Notes under the pieces: generated by a model
Told to the model about the DNA's origin: nothing
Databases searched by the model: none
The model's input: only the letters and a program-made list of their open reading frames with translations
From: Begonia masoniana
Lineage: Eukaryota; Streptophyta; Magnoliopsida; Cucurbitales; Begoniaceae
Direction of reading: 5' to 3'
Assembly: GCA_022432975.1 (NCBI GenBank)
Contig: CM039508.1
Location: 13,282,282 to 13,346,281, forward strand
DNA: 64,000 bases
Part shown: in pieces, positions 52,601 through 62,815 of the stretch
How positions within the stretch are numbered: the stretch's first letter is position 1
Layout of the letters: each line of letters opens with the position of its first letter
Translations under genes and position numbers: made by a program

Positions 52601-53244
52601 TTGAACGTATCAAGCAAATGAGGTTGAGTGTTACATGACTTGTGGTTAGAAACTAAGTTATCCATTTCACATTGAAGGTTTTAACTTGAAGTGATGAGAA
52701 CGACGTGTATTGAGGACCCAACAACCTTCATGGACGCGTAATTAAGACTTAGTAATGCGTTTGATGAAGTATAAGATACTTCACTTGGATCGATTTGTTC
52801 CAAAAGAGTTGAACGTATCAAGCAAATGAGGTTGAGTGTTACATGACTTGTGATTAGAAACTAAGTTATCCATTTCACATTCAATGTTTTAACTTGAAGT
52901 GATGAGAACGACGTGTATTGAGGACCCAACAACCTTCATGGACGCGTAATTAAGACTTAGTAATGCGTTTGATGAAGTATAAGATACTTCACTTGGATCG
53001 ATTTGTTCCAAAAAAGCTGAACGTATCAAGCAAATAAGGTTGAGTGTTACATGACTTGTGGTTAGAAACTAAGTTATCCATTTCACATTCAAGGTTTTAA
53101 CTTGAAGTGATGAGAACGACGTGTATTGAGGGCCCAACAACCTTCATGGACGCGTAATTAAGACTTAGTAATGCGTTTGATGAAGTATAAGAAACTTCAC
53201 TTGGATCGATTTGTTCCAAAAGAGCTGAACGTATCAAGCAAGTG
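37612..53244 (-). repeat. 208-bp satellite array, reverse orientation (right block)
   Basis: The same monomer as 2781-26447 but inverted, about 75 copies. From 37.6 to about 45.8 kb the monomers are variable. 45.88-46.9 kb is rich in one-base indels. From about 46.9 kb to the end monomers become very uniform. Shared truncation junctions (TTAACTTGATGTTTATTGTT near 43.9, 44.9, 48.3 and 49.5 kb; GAGAACGACGTATCAAGC near 43.99 and 48.39 kb) mark segmental copies with an offset of about 4.39 kb. It contains no gene. Confidence 0.97.
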
Positions 53245-53760
53245 TGTAACGACCCGGGGAGGATCGCCACGAAATTCTTGACTTTACTTAAAACTTTAAT
53301 TCATAATTGGACTCTCTTCTCTTTTTTTTTTTTTTGTGTATCTAGCAGACTTAAAGACTTCGACTTATCTGATGGAGAATTAATCCTTTGTACCTGACTT
53401 CTTAAAGATATTACTTACTTAATCACTCACAGACACGAGCGACCATACACGATCATCGGTTCTAAGACATAGTTGGGCGGAGATGAATTGCCCTCAAGTC
53501 GCTCGACTTCATTGATCTCGGATTGCATGGGTTTACATGCATTAGAGCTCGCACCATCCGATTTGTATCGTGCACTGCACACAACTCTCTCACCGACGCC
53601 CGGCAGAAAACATCTACCGATACGGGCTCCTCGCGTGATCACTTAAACATCATCCGGTAGTGGACATCTACCGATAGACATGTGAAATTCACGTGTTCGT
53701 CTAAGACATCTTCCGATAGCTAACAAGCTTTACATCATCCGATGGCTTATTACACTACAT
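53245..53760 (+). mobile_element. LTR-like start of an unassigned element, leading into the 60-bp array
   Basis: Satellite stops at CAAGCAAGTG and TGTAACGACCCGGGG begins, a start typical of plant gypsy LTRs. The segment contains a poly-T run near 53318 and, from 53600 on, irregular copies of an ACATC(T/A)NCCGATAG core at about 53610, 53653, 53667, 53706 and 53732. These look like ancestral versions of the regular 60-bp repeat that follows. No coding region is supported. Confidence 0.45.
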
Positions 53761-56700
53761 CTGCCGATCGCTAGACGACAAAATAACACTTTCATCATCC
53801 GATGGCTTATTACACTACATCTGCCGATCGCTAGACGACAAAATAACACTTTCATCATCCGATGGCTTATTACACTACATCTGCCGATCGCTAGACGACA
53901 AAATAACACTTTCATCATCCGATGGCTTATTACACTACATCTGCCGATCGCTAGACGACAAAATAACACTTTCATCATCCGATGGCTTATTACACTACAT
54001 CTGCCGATCGCTAGACGACAAAATAACACTTTCATCATCCGATGGCTTATTACACTACATCTGCCGATCGCTAGACGACAAAATAACACTTTCATCATCC
54101 GATGGCTTATTACACTACATCTGCCGATCGCTAGACGACAAAATAACACTTTCATCATCCGATGGCTTATTACACTACATCTGCCGATCACTAGACGACA
54201 AAATAACACTCTCATCATCCGATGGCTTATTACACTACATCTGCCGATCACTAGACGACAAAATAACACTTTCATCATCCGATGGCTTATTACACTACAT
54301 CTGCCGATCGCTAGACGACAAAATAACACTTTCATCATCCGATGGCTTATTACACTACATCTGCCGATCGCTAGACGACAAAATAACACTTTCATCATCC
54401 GATGGCTTATTACACTACATCTGCCGATCACTAGACGACAAAATAACACTTTCATCATCCGATGGCTTATTACACTACATCTGCCGATCACTAGACGACA
54501 AAATAACACTCTCATCATCCGATGGCTTATTACACTACATCTGCCGATCACTAGACGACAAAATAACACTTTCATCATCCGATGGCTTATTACACTACAT
54601 CTGCCGATCACTAGACGACAAAATAACACTTTCATCATCCGATGGCTTATTACACTACATCTGCCGATCGCTAGACGACAAAATAACACTTTCATCATCC
54701 GATGGCTTATTACACTACATCTGCCGATCGCTAGACGACAAAATAACACTCTCATCATCCGATGGCTTATTACACTACATCTGCCGATCGCTAGACGACA
54801 AAATAACACTCTCATCATCCGATGGCTTATTACACTACATCTGCCGATCACTAGACGACAAAATAACACTTTCATCATCCGATGGCTTATTACACTACAT
54901 CTGCCGATCACTAGACGACAAAATAACACTTTCATCATCCGATGGCTTATTACACTACATCTGCCGATCGCTAGACGACAAAATAACACTCTCATCATCC
55001 GATGGCTTATTACACTACATCTGCCGATCACTAGACGACAAAATAACACTCTCATCATCCGATGGCTTATTACACTACATCTGCCGATCACTAGACGACA
55101 AAATAACACTCTCATCATCCGATGGCTTATTACACTACATCTGCCGATCGCTAGACGACAAAATAACACTCTCATCATCCGATGGCTTATTACACTACAT
55201 CTGCCGATCACTAGACGACAAAATAACACTTTCATCATCCGATGGCTTATTACACTACATCTGCCGATCACTAGACGACAAAATAACACTTTCATCATCC
55301 GATGGCTTATTACACTACATCTGCCGATCGCTAGACGACAAAATAACACTCTCATCATCCGATGGCTTATTACACTACATCTGCCGATCGCTAGACGACA
55401 AAATAACACTCTCATCATCCGATGGCTTATTACACTACATCTGCCGATCGCTAGACGACAAAATAACACTTTCATCATCCGATGGCTTATTACACTACAT
55501 CTGCCGATCGCTAGACGACAAAATAACACTTTCATCATCCGATGGCTTATTACACTACATCTGCCGATCGCTAGACGACAAAATAACACTTTCATCATCC
55601 GATGGCTTATTACACTACATCTGCCGATCACTAGACGACAAAATAACACTCTCATCATCCGATGGCTTATTACACTACATCTGCCGATCGCTAGACGACA
55701 AAATAACACTTTCATCATCCGATGGCTTATTACACTACATCTGCCGATCGCTAGACGACAAAATAACACTTTCATCATCCGATGGCTTATTACACTACAT
55801 CTGCCGATCGCTAGACGACAAAATAACACTCTCATCATCCGATGGCTTATTACACTACATCTGCCGATCGCTAGACGACAAAATAACACTTTCATCATCC
55901 GATGGCTTATTACACTACATCTGCCGATCGCTAGACGACAAAATAACACTCTCATCATCCGATGGCTTATTACACTACATCTGCCGATCGCTAGACGACA
56001 AAATAACACTTTCATCATCCGATGGCTTATTACACTACATCTGCCGATCGCTAGACGACAAAATAACACTTTCATCATCCGATGGCTTATTACACTACAT
56101 CTGCCGATCGCTAGACGACAAAATAACACTCTCATCATCCGATGGCTTATTACACTACATCTGCCGATCGCTAGACGACAAAATAACACTTTCATCATCC
56201 GATGGCTTATTACACTACATCTGCCGATCGCTAGACGACAAAATAACACTTTCATCATCCGATGGCTTATTACACTACATCTGCCGATCGCTAGACGACA
56301 AAATAACACTTTCATCATCCGATGGCTTATTACACTACATCTGCCGATCGCTAGACGACAAAATAACACTTTCATCATCCGATGGCTTATTACACTACAT
56401 CTGCCGATCGCTAGACGACAAAATAACACTTTCATCATCCGATGGCTTATTACACTACATCTGCCGATCGCTAGACGACAAAATAACACTTTCATCATCC
56501 GATGGCTTATTACACTACATCTGCCGATCGCTAGACGACAAAATAACACTTTCATCATCCGATGGCTTATTACACTACATCTGCCGATCGCTAGACGACA
56601 AAATAACACTCTCATCATCCGATGGCTTATTACACTACATCTGCCGATCGCTAGACGACAAAATAACACTTTCATCATCCGATGGCTTATTACACTACAT

Positions 56701-57375
56701 CTGCCGATCGCTAGACGACAAAATAACACTTTCATCATCCGATGGCTTATTACACTACATCTGCCGATCGCTAGACGACAAAATAACACTTTCATCATCC
56801 GATGGCTTATTACACTACATCTGCCGATCGCTAGACGACAAAATAACACTTTCATCATCCGATGGCTTATTACACTACATCTGCCGATCGCTAGACGACA
56901 AAATAACACTCTCATCATCCGATGGCTTATTACACTACATCTGCCGATCGCTAGACGACAAAATAACACTCTCATCATCCGATGGCTTATTACACTACAT
57001 CTGCCGATCGCTAGACGACAAAATAACACTTTCATCATCCGATGGCTTATTACACTACATCTGCCGATCGCTAGACGACAAAATAACACTTTCATCATCC
57101 GATGGCTTATTACACTACATCTGCCGATCGCTAGACGACAAAATAACACTCTCATCATCCGATGGCTTATTACACTACATCTGCCGATCGCTAGACGACA
57201 AAATAACACTTTCATCATCCGATGGCTTATTACACTACATCTGCCGATCGCTAGACGACAAAATAACACTTTCATCATCCGATGGCTTATTACACTACAT
57301 CTGCCGATCGCTAGACGACAAAATAACACTTTCATCATCCGATGGCTTATTACACTACATCTGCCGATCACTAGA
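53761..57375 (+). repeat. 60-bp minisatellite, 60 copies without a length change
   Basis: Unit CATCTGCCGATCGCTAGACG + ACAAAATAACACTTTCATCA + TCCGATGGCTTATTACACTA. Sixty full copies run from 53761 to 57360 plus a partial copy, with no indel. Variation is almost confined to two transition sites: CGATCG/CGATCA and ACTTTC/ACTCTC. Each unit holds two related half-motifs (CATCTGCCGAT and CATCATCCGAT). Because 60 is divisible by 3, the minus strand is open for 1,228 codons; this frame has no start context or family resemblance and both variable sites are non-synonymous, so I do not call a gene. Confidence 0.97.
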
Positions 57376-57460
57376 TGAGATGATTTTGCTTTTATATAAA
57401 GATGTTTATTTATCATCTAACGACTTACCAAGTTTCTTCCAAGTGTTGTTTGTTTTCTTT
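57361..57460 (+). promoter_or_regulatory. TATA-containing segment after the 60-bp array
   Basis: The last partial repeat decays into GATGAGATGATTTTGC, then TATATAAAG at about 57393-57401, then a T-rich leader. If 53245 is an LTR start, the 60-bp array would be in U3 directly upstream of this TATA box. This is position-based inference. Confidence 0.4.
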
Positions 57461-57834
57461 TGCAGAAAAATAAATATGAAATTCCCGAGAAGTTTCGAAG
57501 AGAAATTTCTCCTTTGAGAGAGATTGAGAAGCATAAAAATCTCGTACCGAGTACGTTAGTTCAAAGTCGACCGGAAACATCAAATAAGTTTGAGTGGTTG
57601 GTAAGACCATATGATTTTTATATTGAACCTATTATATGTATAAGAATGATAGTTAATATGCAAAATTATTTTATTGAAAAATTTGTTATTGATTACTTTG
57701 CACACAACTTAGTTTCTGACAAAATTGTAGATACATATTTTACGAGTTTCAAATCTGAGTTTAGCGTTTTAAGGGATTTTATTTCTATTCGATATTATTT
57801 ACTGTTTGATATTATTGATGATTTTAATCTATGA
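57461..57834 (+). pseudogene. decayed reverse transcriptase fragment of gypsy element C
   Basis: A 124-codon open stretch whose middle aligns with the RT palm of elements A and B: FEWLVRPY corresponds to YEWLVMPFG, then EKFVIDYFAHNLVSDK corresponds to [16 protein letters not shown], then a VLRDF block. The catalytic YFDD has become YFAH, so both catalytic aspartates are lost. The first ~40 codons are not recognisable. RNase H and the integrase core are missing downstream: the next recognisable piece is the integrase C-terminal region. Relationship is judged by order and spacing of conserved positions rather than by high identity. Confidence 0.6.
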
Positions 57835-58302
57835 AGTCCGTTAAATTTATTAACTCCGTTTACTAATAAGTTTGTTCTTGTGCATGAAAGTAAAAAAGAT
57901 GAATTTGCTAAGAAATTTCATTCAATGGTAAGACTTATTTTTAAACCCGGAGATTTGGTTTGGCTACGTCTACAAAAAGAAAGATTTTTGAACGAACAGA
58001 ACAACAAACTACAACCTCGAGGAGATAGACATTTTCAAGTCCTAGAGTGTATCAACGATATCGATTACAAGATCGACCTACCGAGTGAATACGGTAATGT
58101 AAGCACATATTTTAATTTTACTAACTTATTTTTATATGATGCAGGAGATTCGAGGATGAATCTTTTCGAAGGGGGAGGGAATGATGTGAACCGAGGAGCG
58201 ATAAATCTCATTTTCAAGGACCATGATCTATTAGAAGATAAAGGAGGTCTAACGAACAAAGCTTCACATGGTTTAGTCTTGGAAGCCCGAAGAAAAGAGT
58301 AA
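57835..58302 (+). pseudogene. integrase C-terminal fragment of gypsy element C
   Basis: The open frame from 57880 (with recognisable sequence slightly upstream) contains GDLVWLRLQKERF, LQPRGDRHFQVL, INDIDYKIDLP, VSTYFNFTNLF and GDSRMNLFEGGGNDV, matching in order the C-terminal part of element A's integrase ([43 protein letters not shown]). No zinc finger or DDE core is present. The frame overlaps the polypurine tract and the first ~40 codons of the 3' LTR. It is inactive, since it is fused to an RT scrap by an internal deletion. Confidence 0.8.
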
Positions 58303-59332
58303 TCACAACAAAAGCACAAGACTATAAAAATAAAGAGTTTTGTAGCATGAAAGTGGGCCCCACGAACTTGGCAAAAGAAGACCCATAAGACACGGAGTTG
58401 GGCCCCACAAATACTAATGGATTGGAGAGAGAAGGGTAAAGATTCACGGAAATTACAAAGAGATAAAGATTCACGTGGGTTGGAAAGAGATAAAGCTCCA
58501 CATGACTTGGTTTATGATGTGATCTAAATTGAGACCAGTTCAAAGCCCAAGAACAAGGATCCAATTGAAGATACAGGCAGCCCAATGACAAGAGCAAGAA
58601 GTCCAAGATTATTGTAAGATCTTTTGAAGAAAGGGAGGTGCGACGCACATGCACATGTAAGAATTAAAAACACATGTGTCATGCACATGCACATGTAGGA
58701 ATTAAACAGGACATGCGCCAAGCACATGCATATACGAGGAATTAAAAAGTCACATGCAAAGTACATGCAAATCATACAAATCTCGTAGGAAAAGATCTTA
58801 TCCAACAGAATCTACTCAAATCAATTCAAATCATATTCAAACGTAGTTTAAACGTGAGATGATATCTGGTCATGCCAAGGATCATTATCTCATGATTTTA
58901 TTAGTTATTTTATTTTTATTTTCGTTTTTTTAAATTATTTATTTTAATTTTAATGTGTAGCCTATTTAATGGCTAACTATTTGATTTAATAGAAGAACAA
59001 GTTTGAATAAAAAATTGAGTTTTTTAGAGAAGATTTCTCTTTGGTTCTTTGCGAGAACCACGATCTTCTTCAAGTCACACTTGAAGAATCTCGCTTGATA
59101 GCTTTGGTTCTTAACAACGAGTTTGGTTTGGGTCAAGCTCCTGTTTTGATAGCTTTGGTTCAGCCAACAGGTGTGGCTCGGGTCAAACTCCTGTTTTGAT
59201 AACTAAGGTTCCATCGAATTCTTTGATTGAGGTCTTAGTTCCTTACTTTGTTCTTGAATCGAAAAGGCATTCCTTTGAATTATTCCGCGTTGTTGTCGAG
59301 TCCCGGGTCCTTTCGATCCGAGGTTGGCATCA
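58182..59332 (+). mobile_element. 3' LTR of gypsy element C
   Basis: It starts TGATGTGAACC right after the purine tract GAAGGGGGAGGGAA and ends GGTTGGCATCA; the TGATG/CATCA ends match element A's LTR style. Length is 1,151 bp. Within it: three imperfect repeats around GCACATGCACATGTAGGAAT (58640-58760), a TATA-like CCTATTTAATGG near 58969, and two or three tandem copies of a ~55-bp unit with TTGATAGCTTTGGTTC (59094-59210). The final ~270 bp is homologous to the end of the solo LTR at 61103-61875. Reverse satellite follows at once. Confidence 0.75.
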
Positions 59333-61102
59333 GTTTTTACTTGAAGTGATGAGAACGACGTGTATTAAGGACCCAATAACCTTCATGGACGAGTAATTCA
59401 GACTTAGTAATGCGTTTGATAAAGTATAACAAACTTTACTTCAATCGATTTGTTCAAAAAGAGCTGAACGTATCAAGTAAATGAGGTTGAGAGTTACATG
59501 ACTTGTGGTTAGAACCTAAGTTATCCATTTCACATTCAAGGTTTTTACTTGAAGTGATGAAAACGACGTGTATTGAGGACCCAATAACCTTCATGGATGA
59601 GTAATTCAGACTTAGTAATGTGATTGATGAAGTATAAGAAACTTTACTTCAATCGATTTGATCCAAAAGAGCTGAACTTATCAAGCAAATGACGTTGAGA
59701 GTTACATGACTTGTGGTTAGAACCTAAGTTATCCATTTCACATTCAAGGTTTTTACTTGAATTGATGAGAACAACGTGTATTGAGGACCCAATAACCTTT
59801 ATGGACGAGTAATTAAGACTTAGTAATGCGTTTGATGAAGTATAAGAAACTTTACTTCAATCGATTTGTTCCAAAAGAGCTGAACGTATCAAGCAAATGA
59901 GGTTGAAAGTTACATGACTTGTGGTTAGAACCTAACCTTAATGGACGCGTAATTGAGACCTAGTAATGCATTTGATGAAGTATAAGAAACTTCACTTGGA
60001 TCGATTTTTTCAAAAAGAACTGAACGTATCAAGCAAATGAGGTTGAGTGTTACATGACTTGTGGTTAGAACCTAAGTTATCCATTTCACATTCAAGGATT
60101 TAACTTGAAGTAATGAGAACAATGTGTATTGAGGACCCAACAACGTTCATGGTAGCGTAATTAAGACTTATTATAGCGTTTGATGAAGTATAAGAAACTT
60201 CAATTCAATCGATTTATTCCAAAAGAACTAAACGTATCAAGCAAATGAGGTTGAGTGTTACATGACTTGTGGTTAGAACCTATGTTATCCATTTAACATT
60301 TAAGGTTTTAACTTGAAGTTATGAGAACGACGTGTATTGAGGACCCAACAACCTTCATGGACGCGTAATTTAGACTTAGTAATGCGTTTGATGAAGTATA
60401 AGAAACTTCAATTCAATCGATTTATTCCAAAAGAACTAAACGTATCAAGCAAATGAGGTTGAGTGTTACATGACTTGTGGTTAGAATCTAAGTTATCCTA
60501 ATCACATTCAAGGTTTTTACATGAAGTGATGAGAACGACGTGTATTGAGGACCTAACAACGTTCATGGACGGGTAATTAAGATTTATTAATGCCTTCGAT
60601 GAAGTGTAAGAAACTTCAATTCAATCGATTTATTCCAAAAGAACTAAACGTATCAAGCAAATGAGGTTTAGTGTTACATGACTTGTGGTTAGAACCTATG
60701 TTATCCATTTCACATTCTAGATTTTAACTTGAAGTGATAAGAACGACGTGTATTGAGGACCCAACAACCTTCATGGACGCGTAATTAAGACTTAGTAATG
60801 CGTTTGATGAAGTATAAGAAACTTCAATTCAATTGATTTATTCCAAAAGAATTAAACGTATCAAGCAAATGAGGTTGAGTGTTACATGACTTGTGGTTAG
60901 AATCTAAGTTATCCTAATCACATTCAAGGTTTTTACTTGAAGTGATGAGAACGACGTGTATTGAGGACCAAACAACGTTCATGGACGGGTAATAAAGACT
61001 TATTAATGCCTTCGATGAAGTATAAGAAATTTCAACTCAATCGATTTTTTCCAAAAGAACTAAACGTATCAAGCAAATGAGGTTGAGTGTTACATGACTT
61101 TT
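59333..61102 (-). repeat. 208-bp satellite, reverse orientation
   Basis: About 8.5 monomers, more diverged from the main blocks (ATTCAATCGATTTATTCC, GAACTAAACG, GACGAGTAATTCAGAC). One internal deletion joins GAACCTA to ACCTTAATGG at about 59936. It contains no gene. Confidence 0.95.
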
Positions 61103-61875
61103 TGATGAGAACCACGGGTATATGAAACCCGAGACCCTTCAACAACGCGGAATAGAAACTCAGGAACGCCTTTGAAATAAAGTATAAGGAACTTGAACCC
61201 AATCGAACCTTGCCGACGGAACCAAAGTAATCAAACAAGGAGCTTGAACCGTAACCAAACTTGTGGTTAAAACCAAAGCTATCAAGTTGATCTTTCAAGT
61301 TTTTGACTTGAAGAAGATCTAGTTCTTCACAAAGAACAAAAGAGAAAATTCTCACAAACAGTAACTCAAAATCATGTATATTGTTTTTTTTAATAATGTT
61401 GAAGCGCCTATGCCTTTAAATAGGCTACAAAATATCCTAAAAATAATTAGGACCAATATTACTAAAACGATAATTAGGAAACTTTCTAAAACAATACTTA
61501 GAAAACTTTCTAAATCTATGATTAGGAAAGCTTTCTAAAACTATAATTTAAGAACTTTCTAAACTATAATTAAGAAACTTTCTAAAATTACGCGATCCAG
61601 CCCACTATAGAAACCTTTGAGAAGTAGTCCATTATCTTTGAACATGTGCTTGATCCTCCATTTATGCCTCACCTTAAAAAATGTCATAATGTAAGGGATG
61701 CTGAATTGAAGATGTGATCTCCGTAAAACATGTTTCTAAATGAAGAACTACAATATTTTGACTTTGATTTTGTCTTTGGGCTTGAGCTTGGTTGCACCTT
61801 GATTCACATTAGGGCCTCCTTATTAGATGGATTATGGTCCTTGACATTGGCTTGGACATATCTTGGTACGTATCA
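61103..61875 (-). mobile_element. solo LTR, relative of elements A and C, inserted in satellite
   Basis: On the plus strand it begins TGATGAGAACC and ends GGTACGTATCA (minus-strand LTR TGATACG...CTCATCA), 773 bp, with TGAT/ATCA inverted ends. Flanks are CTTTT (61098-61102) and TTTTT (61876-61880) within a satellite motif that elsewhere reads GACTTTTGGTTAG, consistent with a 5-bp target duplication with one later change. It contains a TATTTAAA box (minus, about 61414-61422) and imperfect copies of AAACTTTCTAAAACTATAAT (61450-61590). There is no internal domain. Its terminal 210 bp (61104-61313) aligns over full length with the 208-bp satellite monomer. Confidence 0.8.
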
Positions 61876-62640
61876 TTTTTGGTTAGAACCTATGTTATCC
61901 ATTCACATTCAAGGTTTTAACTTGAAGTGATGAGAACGACTGTATTGAGGAGCCAAAAACCTTCATGGACGCGTAATTAAGGACTTAGTAATGCATTTGA
62001 TGAAGTATTAGAAACTTCAATTCAATTGATTTATTCCAAAATAACTGAACGTATCAAGCAAATGAGGTTGAGTGTTACATGACTTGTGGTTTAAAACCTA
62101 AGTTATCCTAATCACATTCAAGGTTTTTACTTGAAGTGATGAGAACGACGTGTATTGAGGACCCAACAACCTTCATGGACGCGTAATTAAGACTTAGTAA
62201 TGCGTTTGATGAAGTATAAGAAACTTCAATTCAATCGATTTATTCCAAAAGAACTAAACGTATCAAGCAAATGAGGTTGAGTGTTACATGACTTGTGGTT
62301 AGAACCTATGTTATCCATTTCACATTCAAGGTTTTAACTTGAAGTGATGAGAACGACGTGTATTGAGGACCCAACAACCTTCATGGACGCGTAATTAAGA
62401 CTTAGTAATGCGTTTGATGAAGTATAAGAAACTTCAATTCAATTGATTTATTCCAAAAGAACTAAACGTATCAAGCAAATGAGGTTGAGTGTTACATGAC
62501 TTGTGGTTAGAACCTATGTTATCCATTTCACATTCAAGGTTTTAACTTGAAGTGATGAGAACGACGTGTATTGAGGACCCAACAACCTTCATGGACGCGT
62601 AATTAAGACTTAGTAATGCGTTTGATGAAGTATAAGAAAC
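61876..62640 (-). repeat. 208-bp satellite, reverse orientation
   Basis: About 3.7 monomers of the same subtype as 59333-61102, resuming at GGTTAGAACC after the solo LTR and ending at GAAGTATAAGAAACTT, where LTR-derived repeats begin. Confidence 0.95.
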
Positions 62641-62815
62641 TTTCTAAAACTATAATTAAGAAACTTTCTAAAACTATAATTAAGAAACTTTCTAAAACTA
62701 TAATTAAGAAACTTTCTAAAACTATAATTAAGAAACTTTCTAAAATTACGCGATCCAGCCCACTATAGAAACCTTGAGAATATCCCATTATCTTTGAACA
62801 TGTGCTTGATCGTTC
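62641..62815. mobile_element. LTR fragment at satellite orientation switch
   Basis: About 4.5 copies of a 24-bp unit (AAACTTTCTAAAACTATAAT + TAAG), then TTACGCGATCCAGCCCACTA and a further ~60 bp. It is colinear with about 61530-61655 of the solo LTR, with small deletions. Reverse satellite lies before and forward satellite after. Both joins fall on shared words: TAAGAAACTT on the left, TGCTTGAT on the right. Confidence 0.8.

Noticed and set aside
53761..57375. CRISPR-like regular repeat
   Set aside because: There are no unique spacers: the entire 60-bp unit repeats, and the context is plant retrotransposon DNA.
53730..57416. 1,228-codon minus-strand open frame over the 60-bp array
   Set aside because: A period divisible by 3 keeps the frame open automatically; the two variable sites are both amino-acid changing, and the peptide is a 20-residue repeat with no family resemblance.
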